Assembly (NCBI GenBank): GCA_015039365.1
Contig: WION01000015.1
Coordinates: forward strand, 248,001 to 312,000
Direction: 5' to 3'
Origin: Amanita rubescens
Lineage: Eukaryota > Basidiomycota > Agaricomycetes > Agaricales > Amanitaceae
DNA length: 64,000 nt
How positions within the stretch are numbered: position 1 is the stretch's first letter; the number at the start of each line of letters is the position of its first letter. Made by a program: the position numbers and the translations under genes. Below, piece after piece: positions 45,579 through 57,500 of this stretch. The notes under the pieces were generated by a model. That model searched no databases. It was not told where the DNA came from and worked only from the letters and a program-made list of their open reading frames with translations.

Positions 45579-47095
45579 ATGTTCAAGGGGGTCCCATCAA
45601 TTTTCCTCGTCGCGGCCACATTGTTGCTGTTCAGTTCAGCTTATCCTAACCCCCAGCCTCGATCTGGCACAACCATTCCACTCCCAAAACGAAGCGGCTT
45701 AACGCGCGCAGATGGCGTCTTCGATTATGAAAAGGCTGTTCACTCTATCGCGGGCACGAAAAATAAGCACCGACAGAACTTGATCAATCTTGAGCGCAAT
45801 AGAGGAAAGGACGCTTTCGCAGAGGTATCGTTTGCTTTTGCCTTTGGTTCAACAGCGATGACCTATTTCACGTTAGGGTGCGGAAATTAAGCCCATTGCT
45901 ACTCCACTCTACACTCCAAATTTTACCCGTTTTCTTTCTGCTCGTCGAACAGGTTCTGAACCTCTCACGGACCAGAACCAAGATTCAGAATGGACCGGTG
46001 TCGTTTTTATCGGCACACCCCATCAATCCTTTATCGTCGACTTTGACACTGGCTCCTCTGACCTTTGGATCCCTTCAATTGAGTGCAAGACGGCTATCTG
46101 TGATCAGAAACACCGATACGATCCTTCCAAATCGAGCTCGTCTACCGCCAAACCAGGGAAATTTACTATCAAGTATGGTGATGGGTCAACCGTGAATGGA
46201 ACCATTTTCACCGATACCGTGGTGGTGGCAGGTGTCAAGGCCCAAGGTCAATTTTTAGCGGGTGCGACCAGCATTTCGGACATGTTCGCGGGTGATCCAG
46301 CTGATGGGTAAGGTCATCGTTTTGCCCGTTTATCGTGTCCACGAGCTGATACCGGTTAGGATTCTTGGCATGGCGTTTCCCGCCATTTCGCAACTCGGAA
46401 ACAACCCATTCTTTCAAACCGCCTTTGAGCAACATTCGGTTGAGGTCTCTTCCTTTGGCTTCTACCTCGCTAAGAACAACTCCGAATTGCACCTCGGGGG
46501 CCCCGATCACAGCTTAATAGAGGCTGGATCCATCGAGTCATATCCTCTTTCTTCGGACCATGGTTTCTGGCAAATTGGTAACGCCCATATCACCATCAAC
46601 GGAGAGCAAGCCGTGGACAATTTTGAAACTGTAATCGACAGTGGAACGACCATTATATTTGGCCCGCCAGATCAGGTGGCCACGGTGTATAGCAATGTTC
46701 CGGGAAGCAAGCTAATCGATAATATGAATGGGTTCTATGAGTTCCCGTGTGATAGTGTTCCGAATGTGTCGTTCGCGTGGGGTGGAAGGGAATGGGCTAT
46801 TACTGCAGATAAGTGAGACTGATCGTCATCTGTTTAAATAAAACAAACGTTGACAATATGGGTAGTTTCAACCTGGGACTGGTGTCGACCGGAGGCTCTA
46901 CCTGTGTTGGGGCACTTGCTGGGCAGGATCTCGGGTTAGGAAATGACGTGTGGTTGCTGGGAGACAGGTGTGGTCTTTCCCATTTTCCGATTTGATTCTC
47001 CTAAGTCATATTCACAGTTTCATGAAGAATGTGTATACGATATTTGATGTCGACGTAAAGAAAGTTGGATTTGCTCAGCTTTCGGTTTCTCATTG
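45579..47095 (+). CDS. secreted pepsin-type aspartic protease (family A1)
   Basis: Extracellular or vacuolar endopeptidase. Signal peptide (FLVAATLLLFSSAYP), a propeptide with KKHR-like basic patches, then the mature enzyme. Exons about 45579-45824 or slightly longer, 45953-46307, 46360-46812, 46866-46977 and 47018-47095. Catalytic sites are canonical: VDFDTGSSDLWIPS and TVIDSGTTIIFG; the flap KYGDGSTVNG is present. Two cysteines flank a short loop (ECKTAIC). The end is YTIFDVDVKKVGFAQLSVSH. The first intron is not settled: the acceptor at 45952 needs a phase-1 donor, for example the one after FAFAFG, or an extra small exon. The intron at 46978-47017 is 40 nt. It is the intact relative of the divergent gene at 8690. 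Confidence 0.88.
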
Positions 47096-47286
47096 AAGAC
47101 AGTACCGGCGTAAATATATGCGATGGAAGCGGGCCAGAGTTTTGTTTATGATTAGACGCTAGTTCCGTTATTAGTGTTTGAATTGTTGTCGGACCCTTTT
47201 TATTTGTCTCTGTTTGCATTTCAAGGCCACCAATTGGGCCTGGCACGCGTCGCGCTGCAACAGGCTTCCATCCATCGGCGTCGTTC

Positions 47287-48224
47287 ATGAGACGTACACA
47301 GACAAGACACCAACAACGGCCATCCATTGCACTCGCAGCGGATGATATCGGGGTTCTACGTGAAGGAAACGAAACGAATGAAGATGTACTGAGACGACAA
47401 CTATTGGAGAAGGATCGAGAGAATGACAAGGTACTTATAGTTATACCTATGGAATAATACTGATTTTGTTTGTTCCGCCCCTGCATTCTTTTAGCTACGC
47501 GATCAAATACAGTATCTCCAGAATCAGTTGGCAATCCGACCAACCGCAGAGCAATTTCTAGCTTACGAGGCGGAAAGAAAGGATTTAGAACTAATCCTCG
47601 CCGGATCGCAAAGAGAGAACGAGCGATGTATGGGAGAACTCGAAAGGTCTTTATTCATTCCCCTATGATGAAGAATTGAATTGGCTTCACTGTTCAAGCA
47701 GAGCAAAGACGCGTATTCAGCTGCTTGAAAAAGAGCTTTCCCGTCTTGCTGGGGAAAACTGGCAGTCTTCCCTTGATATTGCTCCTGTTGCGCCGTTCAC
47801 GGCGCGTCGTAAACACCACCGTTCATCGACCATGTCATCTATGGCGTCGTCGATCATGGGTCCTGCCTCCCGCCATTCTCCCTCGCCCTCACCTGCACCT
47901 TTTTCGAACAATTCCAAGATTTTGGATGATTCAGCCGATTTGGGCAATGCCTCCAATACATTTTTCGCAGATCCTGATTCCACAATACTTGGTTCGTCTG
48001 ATGACCGGTCGGTCCTGGACGGGCGGTCTTTGCATCCCGCAGTGCAGTCGCGAGAGGCCACCCTAGCTCATATTGAATCCATTCGACTACTAGTTCTGGG
48101 CATCGAGCAACGGCTACAAACAAGGGAGGAGAAACTTGTCAAGACGGTAGAAAAGGCGGAGAATGAGGGCAAGAAGTTTGAAGCTTACAAGCAAGAATTG
48201 ACGACAAGGATGGATGGGAAATAG
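47287..48224 (+). CDS. coiled-coil protein of unknown function
   Basis: Exons 47287-47430, 47495-47646 and 47702-48224 total 819 nt and 272 residues, all in phase. Residues about 30-130 form a coiled coil with heptad-like pattern (LRRQLLEKDRENDKLRDQIQ, then RIQLLEKELSRLAGENW). A Ser/Pro-rich linker (SRHSPSPSPAPFSNNSK) follows, then a second coiled coil at residues about 215-270 (SREATLAHIESIRLLVLGIE..LVKTVEKAENEGKKFE). No enzyme motif. It resembles spindle-pole or cytoskeletal adaptor proteins in composition only. It begins 191 bp after the protease stop on the same strand. No frame breaks. Confidence 0.72.
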
Positions 48225-48469
48225 TCGATGAGCATGTTTTTTCTTTCTGACGACCGTATGTCTGGGACGACTTTTTATTTTTTGCATTCTTATGATGCTC
48301 AGTGATCACTATACCATCATGTATGATATCTCGTATACCTGCGACATGTGTGCACTTGACTCATTTTGATTTTCAAATGTAATTGATTGTAAAATTAGCG
48401 ACTGAACTCATGGGATTTGTGGATTATTGGTTTGATGTAAAACCTGTGTGACGACCGACGTGTTGCAGA

Positions 48470-49760
48470 ACTTTTGGAGCGAGATCCGGAGGCCGTGACA
48501 ACTACTAATTCCCAAGCTTAATTCTTGCCTGACTTGAGCACTAACATCCAAAGGTAGTCTTGGCGAATAAAATCAACGCAAAGTTAAGCCAGGCGCTGGT
48601 TCAGTCCCGTTTGGAGGCTTCGGCGTCAAGGGTAGGTATGGCCTCGAATTTCCATTTCCTCGGCGCAGGCCCAAAGATCATCGGTCCATTTCTAAATGTG
48701 AGAAGAAATGAAACATATCTTGCTCTTGGTCCCTGGTACCTGGCTCGAAATTTATTGTGATCCGACCATGATGAGCGCCCATGCCAAACGGCCAAGGTGG
48801 TTTGCGGTTTGGGCGGCGTTCAAGTTGAGGCTTGTGATTCACAATGGCTTACGCATGATTTTTGGCAGCTATGTAAGAAAGAAGCTACTAAGCTTACGTT
48901 TGATCTTGCTATACTAAGGCATATTTATAGGTCAGCCCGTTATTATCGCGTATAGCAGGAAACATCAATAGAACTTCGCTAAGTACATAGTCTTTTCGTG
49001 AATCGGCTCCAATTGATAACTAACGCTAAATTCCAAAGAGTCGCCTCAAGTCAAGGCTCCATGGTTCAGCAAAGAAACTCCTGCCCCGAAGTTCGAATTT
49101 TTGGGTCAAGTTTTCGAACCTATAATAATTGTCTTGATCATGAGTTACGCAATGAATATATTGATCAGTACACAAGCTTACTGGTAGTCTTTGATGAGCT
49201 TCCGGCGATGCTGTTAAGCTCAGATCCTGAGATGTGAACGTTTGATGCGTTGTCTAATATGTGCGCAGCCTGGTTGGTCTGACCGTTGTAAGAGTTTCGG
49301 TTTTCTTGGTCAACGAACATCCTGTCGTCCTCTTTCTCTCCTCCATCATGAGGAGGGAGGTGCCCAAATCCGCCTTCGCCACTCTCCGTAGGGATGTTAG
49401 ATCCGTTTCCATCGTTGCCTCCTCGTCTCCTACCATCATCAACTGTTTGGGATCCGTCACTAGTTCCAAGTGCATTCCCAACTCTATTGGATTGGACAGT
49501 CGGTTGTTGTACACCAGTTGTACCACTGTTATAGTTCGTAATGCTAACTTGCTTGGCCCCAATCGCGCATCCAATAGGATTACCATGAAACGTAATGCTG
49601 TTGCTTATCTCGCTTGACATCGCTTCTAAAATGAAACACATGTGATTAGCACGTTTCCTTAATATGTCACAAAGAAAGGGGCTCACAACAGGGTAAGAAC
49701 TGAATTCCTTGGGGGAGCACTATCGCTGAGAGAACTTCTTAAATACGTTAGGATAGACGC
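48470..49760. repeat. tandem duplication, unit 1
   Basis: Unit 1 aligns with 50540-52030 (offset about 2.1 kb) over a gene, its promoter and its 3' flank. Conserved landmarks are a TTTAGAAATGGACCGATGAT block (near 48690 and 50893, on the minus strand) and CCCGAAG(T/C)TC near 49086 and 51183. Confidence 0.7.
49106..49620 (-). CDS. repeat-motif protein, tandem copy 1
   Basis: ATG at 49620 follows a TTTTAG acceptor, so a 5' non-coding exon is likely. Exon 1 is 49182-49620. One motif of the type ITFHGNPIGCAIG..VSITNYN lies at the N-terminus, an acidic Gly/Asn-rich linker follows, then HILDNASNVHISGSELNSIA, a pattern common in agaricomycete proteins where short hydrophobic-alternating segments are suspected to form beta-solenoid or amyloid-like folds. 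The next exon (from 49119) stops early in frame (SSKT); in the neighbouring frame it still reads NLTQKFELRGRSFFAEPWSL, as in copy 2. Copy 1 may therefore be truncated. Function unknown. Confidence 0.5.
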
Positions 49761-50539
49761 TTAATGATGGAATTGACGCTGTTCCCTCGCGGAAGAGAAG
49801 GTGATCGAAGTGCAACACCACATCCGTGTTGCGCCAGGCTGCCAATCCAAGCGAGTAGAGCTTCTTGCCGAACATGGCCAGAGGTTCACACAAGGCCATT
49901 GTGCGGTGCCACTGATGCCATGCCGCAGGATATTATTGTTGATTCCACTGCTCTGGGCCTTAACTGCCCTCTACGGAGGTGGGCGATGTGGAGATTAACA
50001 GGGTATTACCTGAGTATGAGTTGTTGTCAACAGCTGTTGTGAAGGATAATGCCTTTCCTGAAAAACTTAAGCGTCAATGTGGGGAATGCTGCAGCTGGTA
50101 GTGTATGTGATCGGACCGATGGGTGATGGGATTCAAAAGCGTAACCTTCCGAATGCGGAGACATATCACAGTCGAGCCCCAAATCATATAAGAATCTGTT
50201 GTGTTGGAAAACAAGAACTTGAGAAAAGGCCAGCACCACTGGTGGCTTCTCCCGCTCGTGACATCGTCGGAAGAGATGAAGTTGCACAGCAGTGTTATAT
50301 AAATGTGAGTAAGCGACAAGTGGTGCGCAGCCGCGTGCGAAGTTTTTTCTGCTCAATAAGGCTGACCAGAATGGCAGCATGCCACCACCAGCAGTGCGGC
50401 CACTTAAATTCACCAGCGAGGTGACCTCATGTCCAAAGATCTTTTAACCGATGGCTGGTGACCTGCAATATTCAGCCTCACACATTCTCTAGTAGAAGAG
50501 ATGTTATGTGTGCACTTGACGAGCCATTTCTCAATTCAA
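49761..50539. other. spacer between tandem units
   Basis: Not shared between the two units as far as I can see. A minus-strand stretch near 50110-50330 (HLYNTAVQLHLFRRC) has a DUF6534-like flavour but no continuity. No gene is called. Confidence 0.35.
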
Positions 50540-52030
50540 CTGGAATCTCAACTTGCGACATGTGGCGGAACATTCGAAACAGCATCCAAAGCACTAGCAG
50601 CTCATCCCCAAGCTCATTGAATTCTTGGCTTGAGCCCCGACATCCGAGGAAAGTTTTAGCGAATAACATTGCCAAGATAGCAGGTACATCATTGTCGTAC
50701 TTTATCTAAATAACAAGGTTCGTTGAATCACGTCCAAATAACTGGCACTGATTTTCAAGATTTTCGGAAGGCTTGTCCGTCAAGCGCGCCGTGGCTATGA
50801 ACAATAGACGCAACACCCACCTTCAAACGCCAATTCAAGCAGGCCGTTGCCTTGACGAAAGCACGGGGCTGCTTGGTTGAAATCATCGGTCCATTTCTAA
50901 AGCGAATATTGAAGCCTTTTTGCTTTCGGTCCGGTCGTCAGAATATGATGAGCGCCTGTGTCGAGCGGCCAGGCGGGTTTGTTTGGACGTTCAAGTTGGC
51001 TGTAGGTTCACGTTCGAGATTTCGTCAATCTTATCATTGGACGTATTTACAGGTTAGAAGGAACCACTGATATATACAACCTCACTAAGCACAAAGCTTT
51101 GTCGTGAATCGACATTATTATTTTAAATCCCAAAGGATCGCCTCCAGTCAAAGCTCCACGGTTCAGCTAACAACCTCCTGTCCCGAAGCTCAATTTTTTG
51201 TGTCAAATTGCCAACTCTATAATAATTGTCTTGATCAGAGTTACGCAATGAATGTAGTAATCAGCACTTAAACTTACTGGTAGTTTTTGATGAATTGCCA
51301 GCGATGCTGTTAAACTCGGCTCTTGATATATTAACATGTGATGCATCACTCAAGATGTGAGCGCCTCGGTCAGTCTTGCCAGTGTAAGTGTTTCTGCTAT
51401 GATCTTGGTCGACGGACATCTCGTCGTCCTCGTTCCCACCATCATCAGGAGCATCGCCGGGTCCGTCCCTCCCGCTTTCCGTAACAATGGCAGATCCGTT
51501 CTCGTCGTTGTATCCTAGTCTCCTACCATCATTAACAACCTGGGGTCCATCATTGGTTTCAAGTGCATTTCTAACACCATCGGATTGCCAACCAGTCGGT
51601 TTTTGCACGCCCGTTGTATCGTTGGAGTTTGTAATGGTAGTTTGAGTGGACCCTATCGCACATCCAATAGCTGCGCTATCGCCATTAAACGTAAAAGTGT
51701 TGTTTATCTCGCTTGGCATTGGCACACTAGTTGTATTAGTGTTTAAGCTTGAAATGGTAACTCGGTTGGACGGCCCAAACACACATCCAATAGCGCCATT
51801 GAAATTGGTGTTGCCATTAAACGTGAAGCTATGGTGTGTCCCGTCTGACATCGCTGCTGAGGTGAACACACGCAGTTAGTAGGTTCCTTACGTCATAAAG
51901 GAAGATGCGCACAATGGGACAACTTGATATAAACGCTTGGGAAGGACTGCCGCAGCATGGACACCTTAAATATGTTAGGATAGACGCTTGAGCGCTCGAT
52001 AACGGAATCAACATTTTTCTCTCGTGCGAA
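50540..52030. repeat. tandem duplication, unit 2
   Basis: Partner of 48470-49760. Coding parts are better conserved than flanks; unit 2 has an extra copy of the N-terminal motif in its gene. Confidence 0.7.
51123..51851 (-). CDS. repeat-motif protein, tandem copy 2 (intact)
   Basis: Exons 51278-51851 and 51123-51214 give 221 residues; a 63-nt intron closes in frame, and a 5' UTR intron ending CTCAG lies just before the ATG. Two copies of a ~35-residue motif are visible: FTFNGNTNFNGAIGCVFG..TISSLNTNT and FTFNGDSAAIGCAIG..TITNSNDT. A Gly/Asp-rich linker follows, then HILSDASHVNISRAEFNSIA, and a C-terminal exon GNLTQKIELRDRRLLAEPWS ending RRSFGI. No signal peptide or membrane helix. The alternating hydrophobic pattern suggests a beta-solenoid; I cannot assign a known family and no partner enzyme is nearby. 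Confidence 0.6.
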
Positions 52031-52445
52031 GTAACACCACATTCCACATTGCAACCTGCTGATGCAAACGCCCGAAGTAGAACCTTCTCGCCAAGTCATA
52101 CTCGAAGGCCATTTATACGGTATCACAGGTTATTATCGTCTGATTTCTCTTGATGGGGAAACGTGGATATTCTGGTTAACAGCTGTTAATACCAAGCATA
52201 TGTGCGGATTTAAGTTTGAAAGTGCTGTACGCATGAAGCGCCTCGGGCCTACTCTAGCATGAAGCGCTAAAGCTGTCGCTGCTCGGACACCAAAGGCTGT
52301 GCACTATTACCTGATTTGACCTCTCAGCTCCCAGGCCACAGGCCCAGGAACCTAAGCCGTGGGTTCACCGGTGTAATGGATGGAATCCGTTTACATTGTG
52401 CAGCACGTTCCGCAGCATTCTGAATGTCTCCCCCACCGTCCGCCA

Positions 52446-52490
52446 GTTCCGACACATTCCGACACATTCCGACACATTCCGACAGTTCCG
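52446..52490. repeat. 10-bp tandem microsatellite
   Basis: Four near-perfect copies of TTCCGACACA in a row, with partial copies at both ends. Confidence 0.9.
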
Positions 52491-52599
52491 TTTCGGGTCG
52501 GACACACGTAGCTTACACGAGGTCTACAGTACATATATTGTCGTAGTTAGTTTGATATACAAGTTTACTTCCCCTCACTTGAGTTGATCTTTCCGAGCC

Positions 52600-53460
52600 C
52601 CGACGAGTGCGACCGAAGTGGACGAGCACCCTTTGGTGCTGCCGAACTCGCACGGCCGCATCGGAACGTCGGAGGTTGCACACTGCACCTCCACTTTCGT
52701 TGTTACAACTGGAGCCCACCGCTCGGTCCATTTTGGATCGCACTCAACCCCGTTTTTCATTCACAAATGACCCCGGAGGTCTCATTCTACCTGGACGACC
52801 CCATTGGCTCATTCTCATTCGCATACATCCGCTGGTTACTGCCAAACGCATCACTCCTGCACTCCAGCACGCCGACATGCACAGTGCTGCTCCCTGCTGC
52901 TACTTGCATCCGCTGAACCTGATCCGCCAGCCACGTCGTGATCCAGCTACTCCACCAAGTCACCATTCGATGCCTACAGCCATCCGCAGCCTTATCGGAT
53001 CCCATCGAGCGCCATCGGTCGCCATCCCAGCCTGTCCGGATGCACCGCCTTGCAGCACGTGTACGCCTCGTGCACCATGGCCCGCTTTTACACCGTACCC
53101 GTTGCTCGATGCCTACAGCCCACTAGATCCCGCCTGGCGACATCCACGCCCTACTGCACCTTACTGGATCACATCGGAAACCATCGGGAGCCTGCTGAGC
53201 CCACCACACGACGTCTGCACCCTGCCACAACCTTATCGGACGCCATCAGCCGCTATTGCAGCCCATCCGCACGCACAGCCTTCCAGCATGTGTCCACACC
53301 ATACATCATCTCTGCATCGCGTCCCGCCACCCGTCTACAACGGCCGCAGCCTTATTGGAGCACATCGGAACCCATCAGCCGACGTTGCAGCCTATCCACA
53401 GCCCCTGACCTATCGCATGCCCAGCCTCACGTACCAGCCGCAACCACACCAGCTATACCC
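52600..53460. repeat. degenerate repeated sequence, open in one frame
   Basis: Blocks resembling CAGCCTTATCGGA..CCATC recur at about 52988, 53155, 53228 and 53347 at irregular spacing of 70-170 bp. A 286-codon Pro/His/Ser-rich frame spans them on the plus strand but looks like a by-product of repeat composition. The block ends about 340 bp before the copia LTR. Confidence 0.5.
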
Positions 53461-53800
53461 TGAATGACCACGTCCCTTCCGTCACAGCCTAGCCCCCCCT
53501 TATTGCCACCTTGCCCGCCTCTCCGACACATGTAGACCACGCTGCACCCTCCTTTCACCTCTCGCGCCCGCTACAGCCATCCGTCGCCGTATTTCGATGA
53601 TGCCAGCATCTCCGCTCACTCTATCATCATTCCACCGATGCCCGCGAGTCGCCATCTTTTTTTTCAGCTTTTTTTTCTTTTTCTACCCAGGATCGGGATA
53701 CGGCGTAGCCGTATTCGTTCAAAACGGTCAAGTTCACGCTCGTCGGACCCTCAACACCACGTCTCATCGCCGCCGGCATTACCTCTGCACAAGACCCTTC

Positions 53801-54505
53801 TGTTGAAACTAGGGGTAACAAGTCCCTAGCGAGCAGCGCAGTCTAGTACATGGAATGTACTACTTACCGAGTGTGGTGTGGAGTTGTTAAGAGCTTACTG
53901 GAGCTGGGGCTCAACAGTAGACAGTAGAGAGGATAATAGGATAAGGATTGACGCTACTAGAGTACAGTTTATATACTACTAAACTACAAATAAGTACAAA
54001 GAGTCTTATCAGTATGAGTCACAGGTATTTGACTCATAAGGCGTCATTCCACAGCAATGCACAGCTATTGTACAGCAATGCATAGCTTTGCGCAGCACTT
54101 GACTCATCAATTATATTGGCTGACTCATCACATTATCAATCTTCAATGTGATAGGTCGATAACCATAACGTATATATGTCTTCTATTCTCATGTCAACAT
54201 ATATTCACATCATCAATAGTTCCACTGTTATGATTGGATGATCTCATGAGAATATCGCTAGGATATTCTCATGTCAGAATATGTTCTCATCATCAATCAT
54301 CCACTATTATGATTGGTAGATGAGTATGAGAATATGTCGAATATATTCTCATGTCAATATATTATCTCACACTCAATCATCCACTATTATGATTGGTTGA
54401 GAGACGAGTAAGTAACTGAGCGTTATTACATTAGTTAGTGTAAACTAATGATATCACTTATATTTACTATATACTGTATGTATATTGTATATTATAAGTT
54501 CAACA
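53801..54505 (-). repeat. 3' LTR of the copia element (705 bp)
   Basis: Ends are TGTTGAA..TTCAACA, a 7-bp inverted terminal match with TG..CA. A TATA-like AGTATATAAACTG lies on the minus strand near 53976. Three direct repeats of about 53 bp (54184-54237, 54264-54316, 54344-54396), each TATTCTCATGTCA..TATGATTGG, sit in the U3 part at about 80-bp spacing. Confidence 0.88.
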
Positions 54506-54516
54506 CTCCCCTTCGC
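54506..54516 (-). other. polypurine tract
   Basis: Minus-strand CGAAGGGGAG lies directly beside the LTR and is the expected plus-strand DNA primer. Confidence 0.8.
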
Positions 54517-54520
54517 TAAG

Positions 54521-57500
54521 TTATTTATTAGCTTTCAAAAGGGTAGTCAATTTATCATTTTCTCTTTCATAGTATTTAAAGATTTCTTCAAGATATCCTC
54601 GCACTTCAAGATCTTGAATCCTTTCAAATATTTTACTATGTTGTCCTGGGGACTTATTAAGGGTTTTACTTTTAATATAATTGGCAAAAGTTTGTGATGC
54701 CTTAATATGATTGCTTAATGATATTTGACTATCATCTAGGATTAATCCCATCTTCATTCGGAATATTACAAATTTTGAATATGGTAGATTTTTGGTCATT
54801 ATATCCGCAACTTGTTCATTGGTAGGAATGTATGTGAGTTTAATTTTCTCACTTTCAACACATTCTCTAATGTAGTGGAATCTTATATCAATATGTTTTG
54901 AACGATGTTCTTGTGCAGGATTACTAGCTAAGAACATTGCACCTTGATTGTCACAACATAAGAAAATAGTTTTAATTGGAAAATCAAGTTCACTCATAAG
55001 TGACTCAATCCAAACTATTTGTCTTGATGTATCAGACATTGACATGTATTCTGCTTCAGTTGAAGACAGTGCCACTACTTTTTGTTTTCGTGAAACCCAT
55101 GATATAGCTCCTCCTGCGAGTTTTACTATATATCCAGTGACAGATTTTCTTGTAATCTTGTCAGCACCCCAGTCAGCATCAGTAAAAGCTACAAAGCCTT
55201 CTTTATTTAAACCATTATAAACTATTTTAGTTTGTACAGTGGTATTAACATAGCGTACTATGTATAATGCTTTCTGTATGTGTTCTTCATTTGGGTTTGC
55301 ACAAAACTGAGACATTAATATTACTTGATAAGTAATATCAGGTCTTGTTCCTAATGCAAGATATAACAACGATCCTATTATTTGTTGAAAATAAGATCGC
55401 ATTTCTGCTGTACATTCTTTTGTAGCAGCAGTTGGAATATATCCTGTTGGTAAAGGTGTACGAGTTGGTTTACAATTTTCTAAACCAAATCTTGTTACAA
55501 CCTTTTTTGCATATGCATGTTGATCAATAATAAGAGTACCCATGTTCTTATTGTAATTGATTTGCATACCTAAGTATTCTTTAACTTTTCCAAGATCATG
55601 ACATTCCCATTTCTTCATAAAAGCGTTTTTAACTTTATGAATTTCTGGTGTATTGTCACCCATGAAAAGCATGTCATCGACATATACTATACACACTATT
55701 ATAGTGTCGTCTTCTCTTCTGACGTATACGCCAGAATCAGATAAACAGCGTATAAATCCTAAATCCTCTAAGGATTTATTAGCTTGTTTATTCCAGGCAT
55801 ATGAGGCTTGTTTAAGTCCATATATTGCCTTTTTAAGTTGGTAAACTTTTTGTTCTTGGCCTTTGACTACATAACCTTCTGGTTGTTGCATATAGATATC
55901 CGCTTCGAGATCTCCGTACAAAAAGGCTGTTTTAACATCTAGTGCTTCAATATCCCATTTTTCTAGCACAGATATTGCTAACAAAAGGCGAATCGTTTCA
56001 TATCTTGCCACTGGCGAAAACGTTTCATCATAGTCAAGTCCAGGTCTTTGAGAAAATCCTTTAGCGACAAGTCGAGCCTTCTTTCGACCGTCAGATTTAA
56101 TATCATATACCCATCTACATTTAATAGGTGTACGATTATGAGGTAATTCTGTAAGCTCCCAGATTTTTCTATCATTCAATGATTTCATTTCATTATTCAT
56201 TGCTGTCTCCCATTGTTCATAAGATTTGGGATCAGTAATTTTGACTTTTTGAATATCTTTGTATTGATATTCTCTGATATTATCTCTTGAAATATCAATG
56301 GCAGGAATTGCTTGTGCGAGTAAGTAATTCAGAAAACCATTACCTTGCTCTTTAATGAGACTTGTCATTTCATTAATTTGAGCATTGTGTAATGTTGAAT
56401 AAAGTAGTTTAACTTTATCAATATGTTGTCGTATTTTAGATCTAAGAGAATATCTGATTGTAACGTCAAGTCTTGGATCAGATTTATCTTTTTCTTTAAG
56501 ATCTTGAATTAATTCTCGAACAACATCTTGTTCTTCTGTAATTTCTTTTTCAATTTCTAATGGTGTTTTATTACCATAAGCATTGTCTTTTTGTATAACC
56601 GGTTTTCTAGATCTTTCAGATCTTCGAGTAGGTTCTACAGGTTTTTTAGCAGTTCCTTTGCCTTTTCCTTTAGTAGGTTTATCTTTAAGACTTTGTACAG
56701 GTAGATCTAATTCAACGCCTGTAGGTTGATCCAATTCAACACCTTTGTCTTTTGAAGATGTATCTTTCTTTTCAAAGAAAGATTCTAATTTATCATCCCA
56801 TTTAGTGTCATCATCATCATCATCTGATGAATCAGAACTAGAATGATTTTCAAAGTTGAAATCAAAGAAATCATCATCTGAATGCTGCTGTTCAGATGAA
56901 ATATCTCCTTCATTATTTGGTTTACCATCAGAGATATTTTTATCTGAGTTTTCAGAATTATCCTGCTCAATAGGCCTGATAGGGTCCAAGTTTTTTGTAT
57001 AATTTTCATCTTGAGGTTTGGCTCTTGGAAATTTGGTTTCATCAAATTCAGCTTGGGTGGATACTCGAAGTTGATTTGTATTTGTCATGAAGCGGTATGC
57101 TTTTGCATTCGGTTCGTATCCAATAAAGGTCATTATTTCAGACCTTGGTGTTAATTTATTTTCGCGCGATTCATGTGGGATAAATACCCAAGCTTTAGAT
57201 CCGAATATCTTAAAGTAAGAAACATCAGGTTTCTTTCCAGTAAGATTTTCAACAGGGGTCTTCCATTTGGTTCGTCTAAGTGGAGTACGATTATAAACAT
57301 GTACGGCAGTTTCGATCGCAAAGTTCCACCAAGATTGAGGGCATGAAGCATGTAATCTCAATGCTTCACTTTTTTCCCAAAGTGTTCTATTCATGCGTTC
57401 AACCTTTCCATTTTGTTGATGTATATATGGAGTAGATTTTTCATGAATAATTCCTACATCAATTAAGTAATCTTGTATATTTGTGGACATAAATTCGCCC

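Noticed and set aside
50027..50413. Possible third DUF6534 gene on the minus strand
   Set aside because: Only a vague hydrophobic resemblance near 50110-50330; none of the family's conserved blocks or exon junctions could be found.
52446..52490. CRISPR-like array
   Set aside because: Uniform 10-bp tandem copies without spacers, in a eukaryotic genome; it is a microsatellite.
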